Assembly: GCA_027886185.1 (NCBI GenBank)
Contig: WOAB01000528.1
Coordinates: 5,096,001-5,160,000 of the forward strand
Length of the DNA: 64,000 nucleotides
Origin: Rheum nobile
Taxonomy: Eukaryota; Streptophyta; Magnoliopsida; Caryophyllales; Polygonaceae
Direction: 5' to 3'
Below, one piece after another: positions 21,488-33,794 of this stretch (position 1 is its first letter; each line of letters starts with the position of its first letter). A program made the translations under genes and the position numbers. The notes under the pieces are model-generated. The model made no database searches, had not been told where the DNA came from, and was given only the letters and a program-made list of their open reading frames with translations.

Positions 21488-24400
21488 CTAGTCAAACCAG
21501 TTCATATCGAACAAACTATCGGCTATCCTTTTTCTGTACTCATCCACAAATTTGTCACCCACGTTCACGATGTTTTGACGTCCGGAACTTAGCATTTCTA
21601 TGTACTTGATCGTGAAGACGCCACAATCGCCCCTGCACACAAGTAAAAAATGTAGTTGGTTTGCTGATATTATAACCAATTTCACACAAACAAATGAACA
21701 ATTTCTGTAAACAACTTACCCTCTCTTGTTTCTCTTCAATGTAGGAACACGAGTCACATTTAGGGGATTTCCCCGCCTATCTTCATAAATTGTTGCCAAA
21801 GGCTCATATTGTGCTATCATGACAGGAAGAATATATGTCAACTCTGCAAGGAGCCTATGGACTTCCGACAATTTGAACAAATTGACGTCGGGATCGTATA
21901 CAGTGACACACCATTTACTAAGTTGTATCTCTAGAGCTACCCAATGTTTGTCCTTGAAATTGAAAGGGAGGTATATACGATCCACATCCTTCCAATCCTT
22001 CCCATAAATTACAGGCAGTTTCCCACATAGGTATCTCATCTTAGATCCATCAGCAACATAACTTTGCTTATCTGATAACCATCTATTCATTTCCTTGTCC
22101 AAATTACGATGAAACCAGGTGTCCAATATTGCCACTGGTTTGTCACGCACACGACAGCCAAGATAATACATACATTCGTCCAAGTGCTACAAACCAAAAA
22201 TATATGTCATACCAGAAATTTGCTGCATGCCACGATAATTTATATAAAAATTGAAAGGAGCTTACCTTAGATTTCAGCCACCCCTTTGGTTGCAACAATG
22301 GCTCAAAAAACTCCCTCTGTAGATTTTCTCCACTTGGAGAAACAATTTCCTCACTACATCATAACATGGTTTAATTAACACCTCAAACACGCATTCATAT
22401 CTTCAAGACAGGTTAATATCATCAAGACAAGAGGGACAACTTCCTAACCTTTCCTTCGAGTCTAACCAACGCTGCAATTTATTCATGTTTGAAAATCCTT
22501 TGGGCGTTGAAACCTTGCATCGTTTGGGATTATCGGCTTCTCTGGACAATCCTCTCTTCCTGACAGGATGGTCCTTCAGTTCACCAGTTGTATGATCAAT
22601 TGTTTTTTTTTTGAGCTGCTTTTTCTTGTTGAGAGTCCAATTGATTCTTTGGTAGACTCTCCTTCCACCTCAGCTTGTTTTAGCGTCTGCAAATAAGCTT
22701 TTTCATAAATAACATGTTGGTGATCTGAGGGACCATCCTGTCAGGAAGATTTATTGATGCATACCTCAACTCCTCTTGTCCTCCCTTTTTTATTTTTCGC
22801 CTCATTCTGAACTGTGCCATCTTCATCACCCATCTTCTTTTCTGAGCGAGTCTTTCTTGTAAATACTTTTCCTTCCTTGCAAATACTTTTCCCCTCATCC
22901 TGTATTGCACCCTCAACATCATCTCTCTGAACTGCACCATCTTTATCATCCTTCTTCTTTTTTGAACGAGTCTTCCTTGCAACTTGCTTTCCTTCTTTCT
23001 TATCGTCTTCTTCTTTTGTCATCGTTTCTCCATTTTCCCCCTCATCTTCTACTGCACCCTCAACATCATCGCTCTGAACTGCATCATCTTCATCATCCTT
23101 TTGCTCTCGATAAACAACCATATATCCTAAATTGCCATTGTCGACTTTAGTGGCACCTTCATCATCGTCATCCTGTAGAGGATTTGAATCAGACCCCCCC
23201 CCCCCCCCCCCCCATTCTATCCATTTTGACATCCTCATCACAACCATGTATAACATTCTGCTTCAATAAATTACAATTTAGATTTAACTCAAAAGAATAA
23301 TAAGTAAGTGCACCATTCTATAATGATTGTCAAAAACAGAGCTTTATGCATCCATCCAACTTATAAAACTACCTTTTTTCTATTAACTAACTATGACATT
23401 CCTGTTATAATGTCTGTAAAAAAAAAGGCTTAAACTGACAACAAATACAAGTAACTGCCAATCTCAAGTTTAACAAAGTGACATTTTGCCTTTTCAAAAT
23501 GACATTACTATTCTACACAAGTAAAAATGCTTCAGCTTCCACAAAATATATATCTAAGTTCCCAAACATAACTTAATAACGATTGTTGACAGTTATCTTA
23601 CCTCCCTTTCCTCTTGTTCATCATTTGTTGAACCTGACTTGTTGAATACCTTCTCCTTGATCATCTGTTGCATTATGCCCAAGGTTTTATTCATAGCACA
23701 AAACCCTGCGTCCACTTGGTTTTCCAAATTAATCATATGCTCATGAAGCTCTTTCATAGCGCACATCACTTGTCTTGCATCCAGGCCTGAGGACTTTGTA
23801 GCAGGGGCAGAGTCTGAATCACTCTTTCCTTTTCTTCTATCATTGATAGACCTCTTATTACTTAGCTCAAATTTCTCAACTGCCTTGTCAAAGTAAGTGT
23901 CCTTCACTTCCCCATAAAATTTGCATTCTTTTAAGACCTCCACCTCAGCTTCTTCCTCTATCAACACCACATTTGGAATAAAACGGGATGTGGCTTTCCC
24001 TAAGAAAGACTCCACAGCCGTTGCATCAGGTTGTGAATCTGATGACCATCGTAGACCGCGTGGGTAGGCCTCCTTATCCACCAAATGTGCAAACGCTGAA
24101 GCAATTGGTTTAACAGATTCAAACAGCCAAACCTGAACAGCCAAACCATCAATATATTGTAACTACAATACCAACTTCAAAACAATATACATTACATCAT
24201 GTCATGTTACCTAAAAGGCCATTGGCAACCCCTTGAGTTTGTAACCCAACCTTGCACTTGAGTCTCTGCTTGTTTCAACTGTTTCCAATCTATTCTTCAT
24301 CGTTGAACTCAATCCCTGGTGAGTTTCAATGTAGCTAACTCTGCCCCATGGGAATTTCGTGAATCGATCGATATCAGCCAATAATTTGACATGACCTGTG

Positions 24401-25055
24401 CTTATGCGAATTTTTTTCTCAACCCCAAGAATGACGCCCTCTAATATAATCAATAACGCCATCTTATATTTCAAAGGGCTATCAAGCTGTGTACGCATAA
24501 ATAAAGACTCGAGCTCACCCAACGTCAAATTCTGTACATCAAATAACTCTTTCACGGCATTTTATCCGGGTTCAGCTCATTATCTTTCATTCTGTGACAG
24601 CATAACCCCGTCACAAGTGCAAATTCCTTCATTGAAAAACGCAGCAGCTATCCTTGCAGGTCATACCACGTCTCCCACAACTTCCTCGTTTCTACTTGAC
24701 GGAATAAAACGTAATGTACAAGCTGGCATGAAAAGTTTTGTCGACGAACCATCTTCACAGTAGGTCCAAATGGACCATCTATTATCCTCTGCCAGTCCAC
24801 AGGGGAGAGGCATTTCTCAATAAGATTCAGCAATTCACGCCGACAGTTTTGGTTGACTCTGCCGATGAATTTTTCCCTTCAAATCTCAATAAATGACCCT
24901 AAAAATACAAATTATACAAGGTCAATATATACAAAACGAACATATACTTAAACACAACATGACAGGATGTCAACTATGGAAAACTACACACAATGAGCTA
25001 ACCAAAATTTACCTTTTTATCCATTTTAATCTCCTCCGTTTCAATATGAAGAACT
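21488..25055 (-). pseudogene. DUF1985 / Ulp1-like protease gene, copy B, broken
   Basis: Same architecture and direction as copy A, but with a complete Ulp1 domain. A short first exon probably lies near 25020-25055. The DUF1985 exon follows (about 24892-24211; VDWQRIIDGPFGP, LLRFSMKEFALVTGL), then a linker exon with GLRWSSDSQPDA (about 24132-23593) and an acidic Lys/Glu/Asp exon (23256-22741). The protease is in two exons (22183-21720 and 21632-21488). The His is in DKHWVALE, the Asp in VYDPD, and the Cys in GGDCGVF, formed across the intron 21719-21633. Defects in the N-terminal part are a frameshift at the start of DUF1985 (about 24865), TAG near 24645 and a frameshift near 24556. A 20-base C run at 23194-23213 lies in the acidic exon. 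The catalytic exons look better preserved than the rest. Confidence 0.75.
23194..23213. repeat. Homopolymer of 20 C
   Basis: Coding-strand G run in the acidic exon of copy B, read as six Gly. It is slippage-prone, and its length is likely to be polymorphic or mis-assembled. Confidence 0.9.
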
Positions 25056-25132
25056 ACACCACTTCAGCTGCACTGGGGGAGATAGACAAACAACAAAAAT
25101 ATCAACATTTAAGCTTTTTCTAAGCACCTAAC

Positions 25133-25996
25133 TGTAGAATCGAGTGTGTTAGATCAAGGAACGACAAGTTCGTTCCTTGGGCAGCGGAAAATAACGACAG
25201 ATTTATAAGTAGCAAGCTCAGTTCCTTAGAGAGGAAAACTCAATCAACCAACTAGTTGATTGAGAAAAACCTCTACCTCTAGGTTTCCCTAGTATGATTT
25301 CAAATGTCTACTTATGTTATTATTCCAGGAATTACAATAAGCAAGTCTTCTCTCAATCTAGTTTACTCCTAGATATCTAGACCTCTTGAATGTAACGTTC
25401 CTAACAACACACTAGACAGACGAAACCCTAACAAATACTTAACTCACCAAAGTCTCGTACTTGTAAGTGTTCTTCTTTCTTCCGAATATTCTGCTCTGGG
25501 GATTGCTCTCTGTGTTCCGTAATTCTTGAAGTACGCAACTATCTTCACTTTTATGGTTCAAATATTCTCACTTGATTTACCCTAAATTCGTTTAAGGAAA
25601 TAAACTAAGAATATCCTATACAATATTTTCTAGAAGTATTCTAACCACAATATCTCTTTACGAGATCTTCCTTGAGGCCCAAGTTGCAACTTCCAAATCT
25701 GTTTTCCATAATAGATATTCGGCGGCTCTTTAGGGTTTCCAGCGCGCGTCCTTCGTTCCTTGCGCTGTTCCCTTTTCTGTTATGTTCAACATCACGCGTC
25801 TCTTCTTTTCTTTCGTTCTAGCGTGTTGTTTTTGTCATTGTTGGCTTCTCTGTTCCTTTGCTTCTCTGTTTTGACTCTTCACTGGTTTTCATCGTTCATT
25901 TTCATCGTTTCCTGAAACTCATAGTCACACTAAAAACCATCAAAAGCATTTGAGTTTATCATCATCAAAACTAGAGGGGACGTCGTCGTTCCAACA
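25133..25996 (-). mobile_element. Solo LTR, probably Copia-type
   Basis: An 864-bp unit beginning TGTAGAATCG and ending GTTCCAACA on the plus strand, flanked by the 5-bp target duplication CTAAC (25128-25132 and 25997-26001). On the minus strand it starts TGTTGGAACG, a common Copia LTR start, so the minus orientation is preferred. No internal region is present, so it arose by LTR-LTR recombination. Confidence 0.8.
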
Positions 25997-26001
25997 CTAA
26001 C

Positions 26002-28168
26002 TCAACTCAGCATACCCAGATGTACAGATCACACGAGAAGACAAGGAAGTTGCAAGAGTAAGAGAGCTATAATGTCAGGAAAATAACAACATTAGAATTT
26101 CAAAACACAACATAATCTGACATTCATGACAATCAAATTAATCATTTCAACAATAACACTATACGATGTGACAAATATTTCATCAACGCTGACAAGAAAT
26201 GTTCATACAATGGTAATTCCTGCAATTGTGACAAAAACAAACATAATCTGACATTCTCATTTTACAAACACAGATTTCACAGGTTGATACAATTCGCTGC
26301 ATTCAACCTCACTTCCTCACTTCATTTCAGCTCAAACAACAGTGAATCAACCCTAAAAACCAAATGAACAGCAATGGAGCAACCCTAAAATGGCGTTAAA
26401 TGACTTGAACTCTGAAAAACTTGACATACCTACCTCGAACAACAAGGCTCGAAGGAGATAGACAGAAGAGGCAGATGAATCGGAATCGCGACAGAATCGC
26501 AAGAGCCTTAAGCGGAATCGCAAGGGCCTTACTCGGAGCTCAAGCGGCGATGAAGGGATTAAGCTACCTCGAACGGTGAAGAAGGGTTTAAGCTACCTCG
26601 AACGGTGAAGAAGGGTTTCAAGCAAACAAACCTGGAAGAGAAAGCTTCACGCCGGAATCGGTGAATCTCGCCGAAAAAAATAAATCTAGATTTCGCCGGC
26701 GAAGAGGAAACCTCTGGGAGAGAAAAGGAAAAGGAAATGATTTGGGTTTTTTTTACCTGTAGCAAATTTTTCACATTTCATTTTGGAATTCAAAATGATT
26801 TGGGGTTTCATTTTTTTTCCAATTAAAATAGTGCCATGTCAGAATTTCTTTTCGAAAAGAAAAGGAAAAGTCAGATTTTCATTTAACTTTTTATTTGTGG
26901 GGTATAATTGCAAAAAACAAGGGAAAAAAAGTCTTTGGGGTAGATTTGTAAAAACCAAAAGGGGTAGGGTAGTTTTGCAAAGCCTATATGAAAATGGGGT
27001 ATTGGGTGCTATTTCCCTTCATAGTATGTGTCTCCTTGCCTTTGCATGGGTACGAGTATGACCATATATTTTAAAAATAAAAATAAATTTATTTATAATA
27101 TGTAAAATTTAAAAGAGAGTTATATAGGAAAATTAACATGATGTATAAGAAATATAATTTTTTTATTGGAATAATTTATAAGGTGTATTGTATGATGTAA
27201 ATTGAAGGTAAGATGTGTGAATTTATATCAGTAGAAGAAAATATAAATTGGGAATTATATATATAATTATTAAAAATAAAACTACACTAAATTAAATTGC
27301 ATATTGTATTCTTTATAATGGAGTTTACGGACAATCTATTCACCCTTATTAAAGCATGAACACTAATTAAGTATGATAATAATGGTTTGGTAAGTGCATA
27401 ATTATATGTATGTTGGTGGATGAACCGTATAACGTTAACTATCTACGGACCATCTATCTATATACATATATGAACACTAATTAAGTATGATAATAATGTT
27501 TTTGGTAAGTGCAAAATTATCATGTACAATGAGAAATATTTTGGGTAGTAATTTAGGAAATTTTTATAAATAAAAGATAAAACAAGTTGTAAATAGAATA
27601 AGAGTGAATAGGTAAATGTACATAATTATTTGATGACGTGGCATACTTAGATGAACGACACGTATGAGAGATAATAACGGCTTTAGTAGTAGTAGATAGA
27701 TAGTTGAGTTCTAGTGAGGAGAGTTGCAACGGTAAATAGTGAGGAGGATTTGTAACCTTTGATTAAAAGATCTAACGATGCATTAGAAGGGAAATAAAGA
27801 TGCTTATTATGTAGTGCTTCCACCAGATTAATTCAAAATTTAATGAAAACCCGATATATAGAAGTTAATTAAGGAAACCAAATTATACTATACAAAAAAT
27901 ATATTTTGAAAATCATAATCCCAACAAAATCTCCGGTGATTATTCTCTTCAATACCAAAAAAGTATAAAATCTATTCCCCCTCTCTCGCATCGTAGTCTC
28001 ACGCACTTTTACACTCTTAATTAGTTGTCCAGTGTGAACAAGTTAATTGTTCATAGTAAATAAGCTAGTTGTACACAATGAACAATTGTTCATCGTGGAC
28101 AAATTAGTTGTTCATAGTTATTTATACAAATATTTATGTTTATTATCATCGTTCGTGTTCATTCAAGT
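26002..28168. other. MULE flank and AT-rich intergenic DNA
   Basis: 26002-27020 resembles the 5' leader/subterminal part of the Ulp1-carrying element. A 31-bp tandem repeat (TAAGCTACCTCGAACGGTGA) lies at about 26560-26620. From 26770 to 27020 runs of GGGGTA recur with T-rich spacers, perhaps the terminus. Later, TGAACACTAATTAAGTATGA recurs at about 27357 and 27471. No intact gene is seen. Confidence 0.4.
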
Positions 28169-28180
28169 AGTTGTTCAAAC

Positions 28181-30840
28181 TTCCACAAATCATTATAGAC
28201 CTATAAGTATGTGTTCCACTATTTATAAAATTATATCAAAAATCTTGACAACAAGATTAAAAAAGACCATGGAAAAATTAATTCATCCTCTACAAGGAGT
28301 CTTTATTGCTAATAGAGCTATTCAAGACAATATATTAATAGCACATGACATTTTTCACTCTTTCAAAGGAAAACAAGGAAAGGAAGGCTTTATAGCCATT
28401 AAATTTGATATGGAAAAAGCTTATGAGAGAATCGAATGGATTTTCATTCTTAAAACAATGGAAAAATTCGGATTTCACCAAAAGTTTATAAATTGGATCA
28501 AAGAATGCATAACAACTGTTTCCTTCTCGGTCCTTGTTAATAATGGAACGACGGAATTTTTTTTTACCTACAAGAGGACTTCGCCAAGGAGATCCCCTCT
28601 CTCCTTTCCTTTTTATTTTGGGATCTGAAATTTTGTCCGGGAAACTTCAACAAGCTTCAAACAGACCTAGAAAACCCATCGGAATCCAAATTTGCAAACA
28701 AGGAACCCGAATTCCTTTTTTGGCATTCACAGATGATATCATGATCTTCTCAAAAGCAAAAACCGAAAATTGCAAGGAAATTAAGGATATTATTGATGAA
28801 TATTGTAATATTTTATGACAAAAAGTAAACTTTCACAAGTCAGCTTTCCAAGTTACAAAGAAAGTCTCAAATACAAAAAAAAAACGATCTAGGGAATTCT
28901 TACAATAACAAACATGATGTCACTTGAAAAATACCTGGGGTGTCCTATCATTAATGGTAGAGTTAACGCTAATACCTTTGCGGACCTGTTAACAAGTACA
29001 CAAAAACAGCTGATAAAATGGAAAGCAAATACTTTATCCCAAGCAGGACGAACAACCTTGATTAAAGCAAATCTGGCCTCCAGACCAAATTACCTTATGC
29101 AAAACTTTATGTTGCCTACAAACACACACAATGAACTTGACAAACTAAACAGAAGTTTCTTCTGGAACAAAGACAACAATTATAAACCTCTCATAGGATG
29201 GGAAAAAAAAAATTTGCAAACCAACACAACAAGGAGGTCTAGGGCTACATAAATCACGAGATATGAACAAAACACTACAATTTAAATTACTCTGGAAAAT
29301 CTTGGCAGAACCTAATAATTGCTGGGTTAAAATCATAACAGAAAAATACCTAAAAACAAAACACCTTTTACACTATGAAAAAACAGGGACTTGCTCGTGG
29401 CAATGGTCGAAAATGATGAAAATCCTGGAGGATTTCAAAAATGGACTCATTTGGCAGGTCGGAAATGGGAGAACGATTAAATTTTGGACTGATAATTGGT
29501 TATCAAAAAGTCTCTTAAACAAAACCATCGACACACAACAAATCCAGAATATTGATGCCTTGGTCGCGGAATTTATTTTGCCAGACAAGACATGGAACAA
29601 AGAAAAAATTAAACATGTACCAATTGATCTAGCTAGACAGATCACATCTATTCCTATCCCCTTTAATAATATTGAGGACATGATGTATTGGGAAGCTAGT
29701 AAAAACGGATGGTTCTCAACCAAGTCTGCCATGAACATGATTAATGAAAATAAACGATATACAACCCACGATTCGTCTTGGATATAAAAATTGGATACCT
29801 ACCCAAATGTAAAAAAAATCTTTGGAAAACTATGAAAAGCAGACTTCCAACAAAAGCAAGGCTTGCTTAAAAAGGAGTTTCTATGCCCCCTGATTGTATT
29901 CGATGTAGGGCACTAACTGAAGATACTAATCACATCTTATTTATTTGCAACCATACCTTGAAAATCATTGAAAAAATTAATCCCCATACTCTAGGGATGA
30001 TCAGATTAATTAATATTGGAAATAAAAAAGCTTATGAATTGATTGAGGAAATCCGACAAAAGACAGATAAAACACAATTCTTAGAACTATTGACTTCTTG
30101 GTGGGGAATCCGGTTCTACAGAAATAACCAAAGCTTTAGAAATACAAACAACGATTTGGACCCTATTAAGGATATTCCTATTTTCATCAAAAAACCAAAT
30201 CAATAATTGGAAACAAACAAAGAAATGGAACCCCGACTGCCTGGAAACAGAACAACAGAAAAATAAGAATAATAGCAAATACAATAAGAGACGCCCAAAG
30301 AAAAAAATGGAAAAAACCACCAGACAACATTATAAAAATTAATACAGATGGATCGACTAAGTCTAATGGAGAATCTAGTTATGGTTATATTCTCAGAAAT
30401 AGCAAAGGTGACCCATTATTTATCTTTGGTGAAAAGTGTGGGTTATCAACCCCTTTAAAAACAGAAACAATTGCGTTCAGGAATGTTTTGCTTAAAGCGT
30501 ACGAATTAGGTTTTAACAACATTCAAATTGAATGCGATAACCTTACAATTGTTAACGTCCTGAACAAAATCTGACACTGTCCTTGGGATATTGAAATCTT
30601 AATTTTTGATATCCTTTGTGTTTTACTTATAACTGTTTTCTTCAGTATAGATTTCTCACGTCTTCCGAGATACTAACGTTGTTGCTGACCACATTGCGAA
30701 GCTGGCCCAACGAAGTCTTTCGAAAGATTTTAGAGATGATTTAGAACTTGTAGTTCTCATCCGCAAGAATGTTATAAACTGAGAAACCGATCCTCTTGTG
30801 ATTTCCGGTCTAATTCTTACTTTATCAAAAAAAAAAAAAA
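28181..30840 (+). mobile_element. LINE (L1-type non-LTR retrotransposon), 5'-truncated, decayed
   Basis: Begins inside the reverse-transcriptase domain (NHYRPISMCSTIYKIISKIL) and ends in an A run (about 30827-30840). The 12-bp direct repeat AGTTGTTCAAAC lies on both sides (28169-28180 and 30841-30852), a target-site duplication. In order: palm motif A (FDMEKAYERI), the RGLRQGDPLSPFLF motif shifted by one frame near 28550, the catalytic box as FTDD (about 28730), thumb/connection segments (KYLGCPIINGRV), a Cys/His region (CIRCRALTEDTNHILF) and an RNase H domain from about 30337 (KINTDGSTKSNGE). Stops or frameshifts occur near 28550, 28818, 29205, 29787 and 30570. Truncation plus poly(A) fits target-primed reverse transcription. 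Confidence 0.9.
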
Positions 30841-30852
30841 AGTTGTTCAAAC

Positions 30853-31398
30853 AATTAATTAGTTGTTCTTCATGTTACTTGTTCATTGTTAATAATACAA
30901 ACTTTAATGTTTATGAGTAATCATAAAACAGAATTTGTTTTATATAGCTCGAAATAATTGTTGTTCACGGATAAATAACTAATTGTTTGGTTCAACACAA
31001 ATTCTGACTGATCATGTATATGCGACAAAGCGATGTGCTAATCCTTTTTTTAAATAAGATAAATTTTATTATGTAGTTAGGTAATTAGTTCCATTGGCTG
31101 CTAACAAAGAAAACGGCCAGTTGTGCGCGCCCACCTTCAATTAGTAGTCATTAGTACATGTAAGCATAGTCATTTTAGAAATTGTTATTCGAAATAAAAT
31201 AAAAACTTATTCCGTTTATAAAAAAAAATTAAAATTTCTAAATTAGTTCATGGTATGATATTTAACAAATCTTTCGTTGACAAAATAATTTATTATAGCA
31301 CGTGTAATGATGGATTTAAATCAATATCATCAAGATCAAGATTGTGAAATTGAATTTTGAGTCATTCAAATTGGATCATAAGTTCAAGAGAAAGTAAC
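30853..31398. other. Intergenic, AT-rich
   Basis: No gene or structured repeat seen. Confidence 0.5.
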
Positions 31399-31401
31399 TA
31401 A

Positions 31402-31636
31402 GGGTTTGTTTGGCCATACTATTATAATGGCATTTCTTGTTATAAGTAGTGTATTTAAAATAAATGTGTTTGGTGTATACATATTTTTCTATCAAAAATG
31501 TTTTTTTTTTCTTTTCTTTTATTTGAGGAACGAGCTAATAAATTAGCACAAATATCAAAGTACTATAAATCCTTTTATTTCAAAAATGTCATTATAACTA
31601 AAAATGCCATTATAAATTAAAGATCCAAACAAACCC
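31402..31636. mobile_element. Tourist-like MITE (PIF/Harbinger, non-autonomous)
   Basis: A 235-bp AT-rich unit with terminal inverted repeats starting GGGTTTGTTTGG at both ends. The similarity extends inward (ATTATAATGGCATTT versus TTTATAATGGCATTT). It is flanked by TAA on both sides (31399-31401 and 31637-31639), the 3-bp target site typical of the family. Confidence 0.8.
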
Positions 31637-31639
31637 TAA

Positions 31640-33794
31640 GAAACAAGTTTATTAATTAACAAGGCATATTAAGGGAAATTATGGCAAAACAGACACAGAT
31701 AATGGTACTATTACTCTGGTATTTTGTTACAATTTTTTTATACAATTCATTTGATGATTTGATTAAAAAATGTTACAAGTTTTATATAGCAAAAGTAAAA
31801 GCAGAAGTCGGAAGGAGATTAATAACAGTAATAAAGAATTGAGGGTTGGCCAAATCGCATGAATTATACACGCCTTGAATCAGATCGCACCATGCCTTTT
31901 TTCATAAAGACCACTCATCTCATCCTAATCAATACGTGTTGGGTCCAGTTTAAATTCATGTGCATCAAGTGTATGGGGTTACTCAATAATCATGTTTTAT
32001 AATTTTGTTTAGCTTTTCTGCTCACACTTGTTTCTACTCCATGTTTAACTAGAAGGATAGACCACGGGATTGATTTTGAGTTTCATAGCTAATTTATTTT
32101 GTGTAAAGAGTTTATTTACAATTGATTCTGAATTAAACACATAATATACAAAAAAAACGTATGAAAAGAGTATACTAGTAATTTATTAGAGGAAAAAGTT
32201 TATACTGATGGCCATATGACTCTAATATTAATATTAAATTATATCACATTTAAAATAAACATGACCCATAGATATAACTCAAAAAAGATTGTAATAATAT
32301 ATATATAAAATACTCAATTTGAAAATAATTTATAGGGTTATCAAAATTACAAATAAAAAGAGTTAAAATTATATGTTGAAGATTATAGATTTTTAATACC
32401 CTTCTTAATATAATGTTATCACTCAAATACTAATTGGAATTGAGATTTTTTTTAATTTATAAGCTAAATAAACGAGGAATTGATTAGTAAGTATGAAAAT
32501 TGTATATAAACTAAGCAATTATGAATATAATATATATTTGAAAATGCTTGCAAGAAAGATTAAACTTTTAACCTCAATTTCTAATGGAACAAAAAAATTG
32601 GGAAGCAATTCATAGGGTTACAAAATAAGCAATTATGTATATAATAAATCTTTGAATAATCTTGCAAGAAAGATTAAACCTTTAGCCACAATTTGAAATG
32701 GAACTAAAAAAGTTATAAATAATTATATGGTTATCAAAATTACAAATAAAAAGAGTTTAAAATTATATATTTAAGTTTATACATTCTTAATACCCTTCTT
32801 AATATATAAAATTAACCTTAATACTAATTGGAATTAAAAAAAATGTTTGATTTGTAGGCTAAATAAATGAGGCATTAATTGGACAAAAATTAAACTTTAC
32901 TCCGTATATGTTTATAGATGGAACTAAGAAGTTAGAAAATAGTTATATGGTTATTGAAATTACAAATAATATATTTTAGTTTATACATTCTTAATACCCT
33001 TCTTAATATTTAAAATTATCACTTAATACTAAATGGAACTGAAAAAATGTTTGATTTAAGCTAAATAAATGAGGCATTAGTTGGACAAAAAATCGACTTT
33101 AGGGTTAGCTTTTATGTTTGATTTCTCACTTAATGGATGGAAACAAAAATGTTGTCCACATTTGTCTTATAGCTTTGGTTTAGCCTTTGAAGCCATTCTC
33201 TTACACTGGAGTATAAATTCTTTTACAAGTCATAAAACCACTTATATTTTTGTAAGAGTGTGCATCTTTATCTTACATTGTGGTTGAGTTTTATCTTTTA
33301 TTCTTCATGTCGATCATAGGCATAATTAGAAATTACGGAGTATAATAAAACAACATGATTATAAATTGGACCTGTAACTATTTAAAATAATACGGCTACA
33401 AATGCAGTGTCCAGCTATTCTGAAAAGCGCTTTTGCGCCAAATCACACATGAAAAAACACCTTTTAGCAGCTCCACAGAAACAGACTTTACTTTTGTTTA
33501 ATAAAGATGAATAACCAGCAATACAGTAAATTAAAGCTCATCAAGTTCAGTTTCAGCTCCAACTAATAGCTACTTCTACTCAAATTCCCACTGCTTGTGT
33601 GGCTTCCAAAATGACGAAAAACCCTCTCTGCTTTACAAAGGCATTGAATTTATCTTGTCATTTGCCAGAGAAGATGCAACGAAACCCATATTTTCACCCA
33701 AAAAACAAAGTTAAGAATCTATCTCTACTTCTATACTAAAGCATAATCCTTGCCATACTCCCATGCCTTGTGCAGTTTTCTTCCAACTCTCTCT
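31640..33794. repeat. AT-rich intergenic DNA with three diverged copies of one repeat
   Basis: TTCTTAATACCCTTCTTAAT or close variants recur near 32393, 32786 and 32988. Each is followed by ACTAATTGGAAT or ACTAAATGGAAC and then GCTAAATAAA.GAGG. Copies are spaced about 390 and 200 bp, so this is an irregular array. The stretch 33300-33794 is the 3' flank of the PIN gene. Confidence 0.6.
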
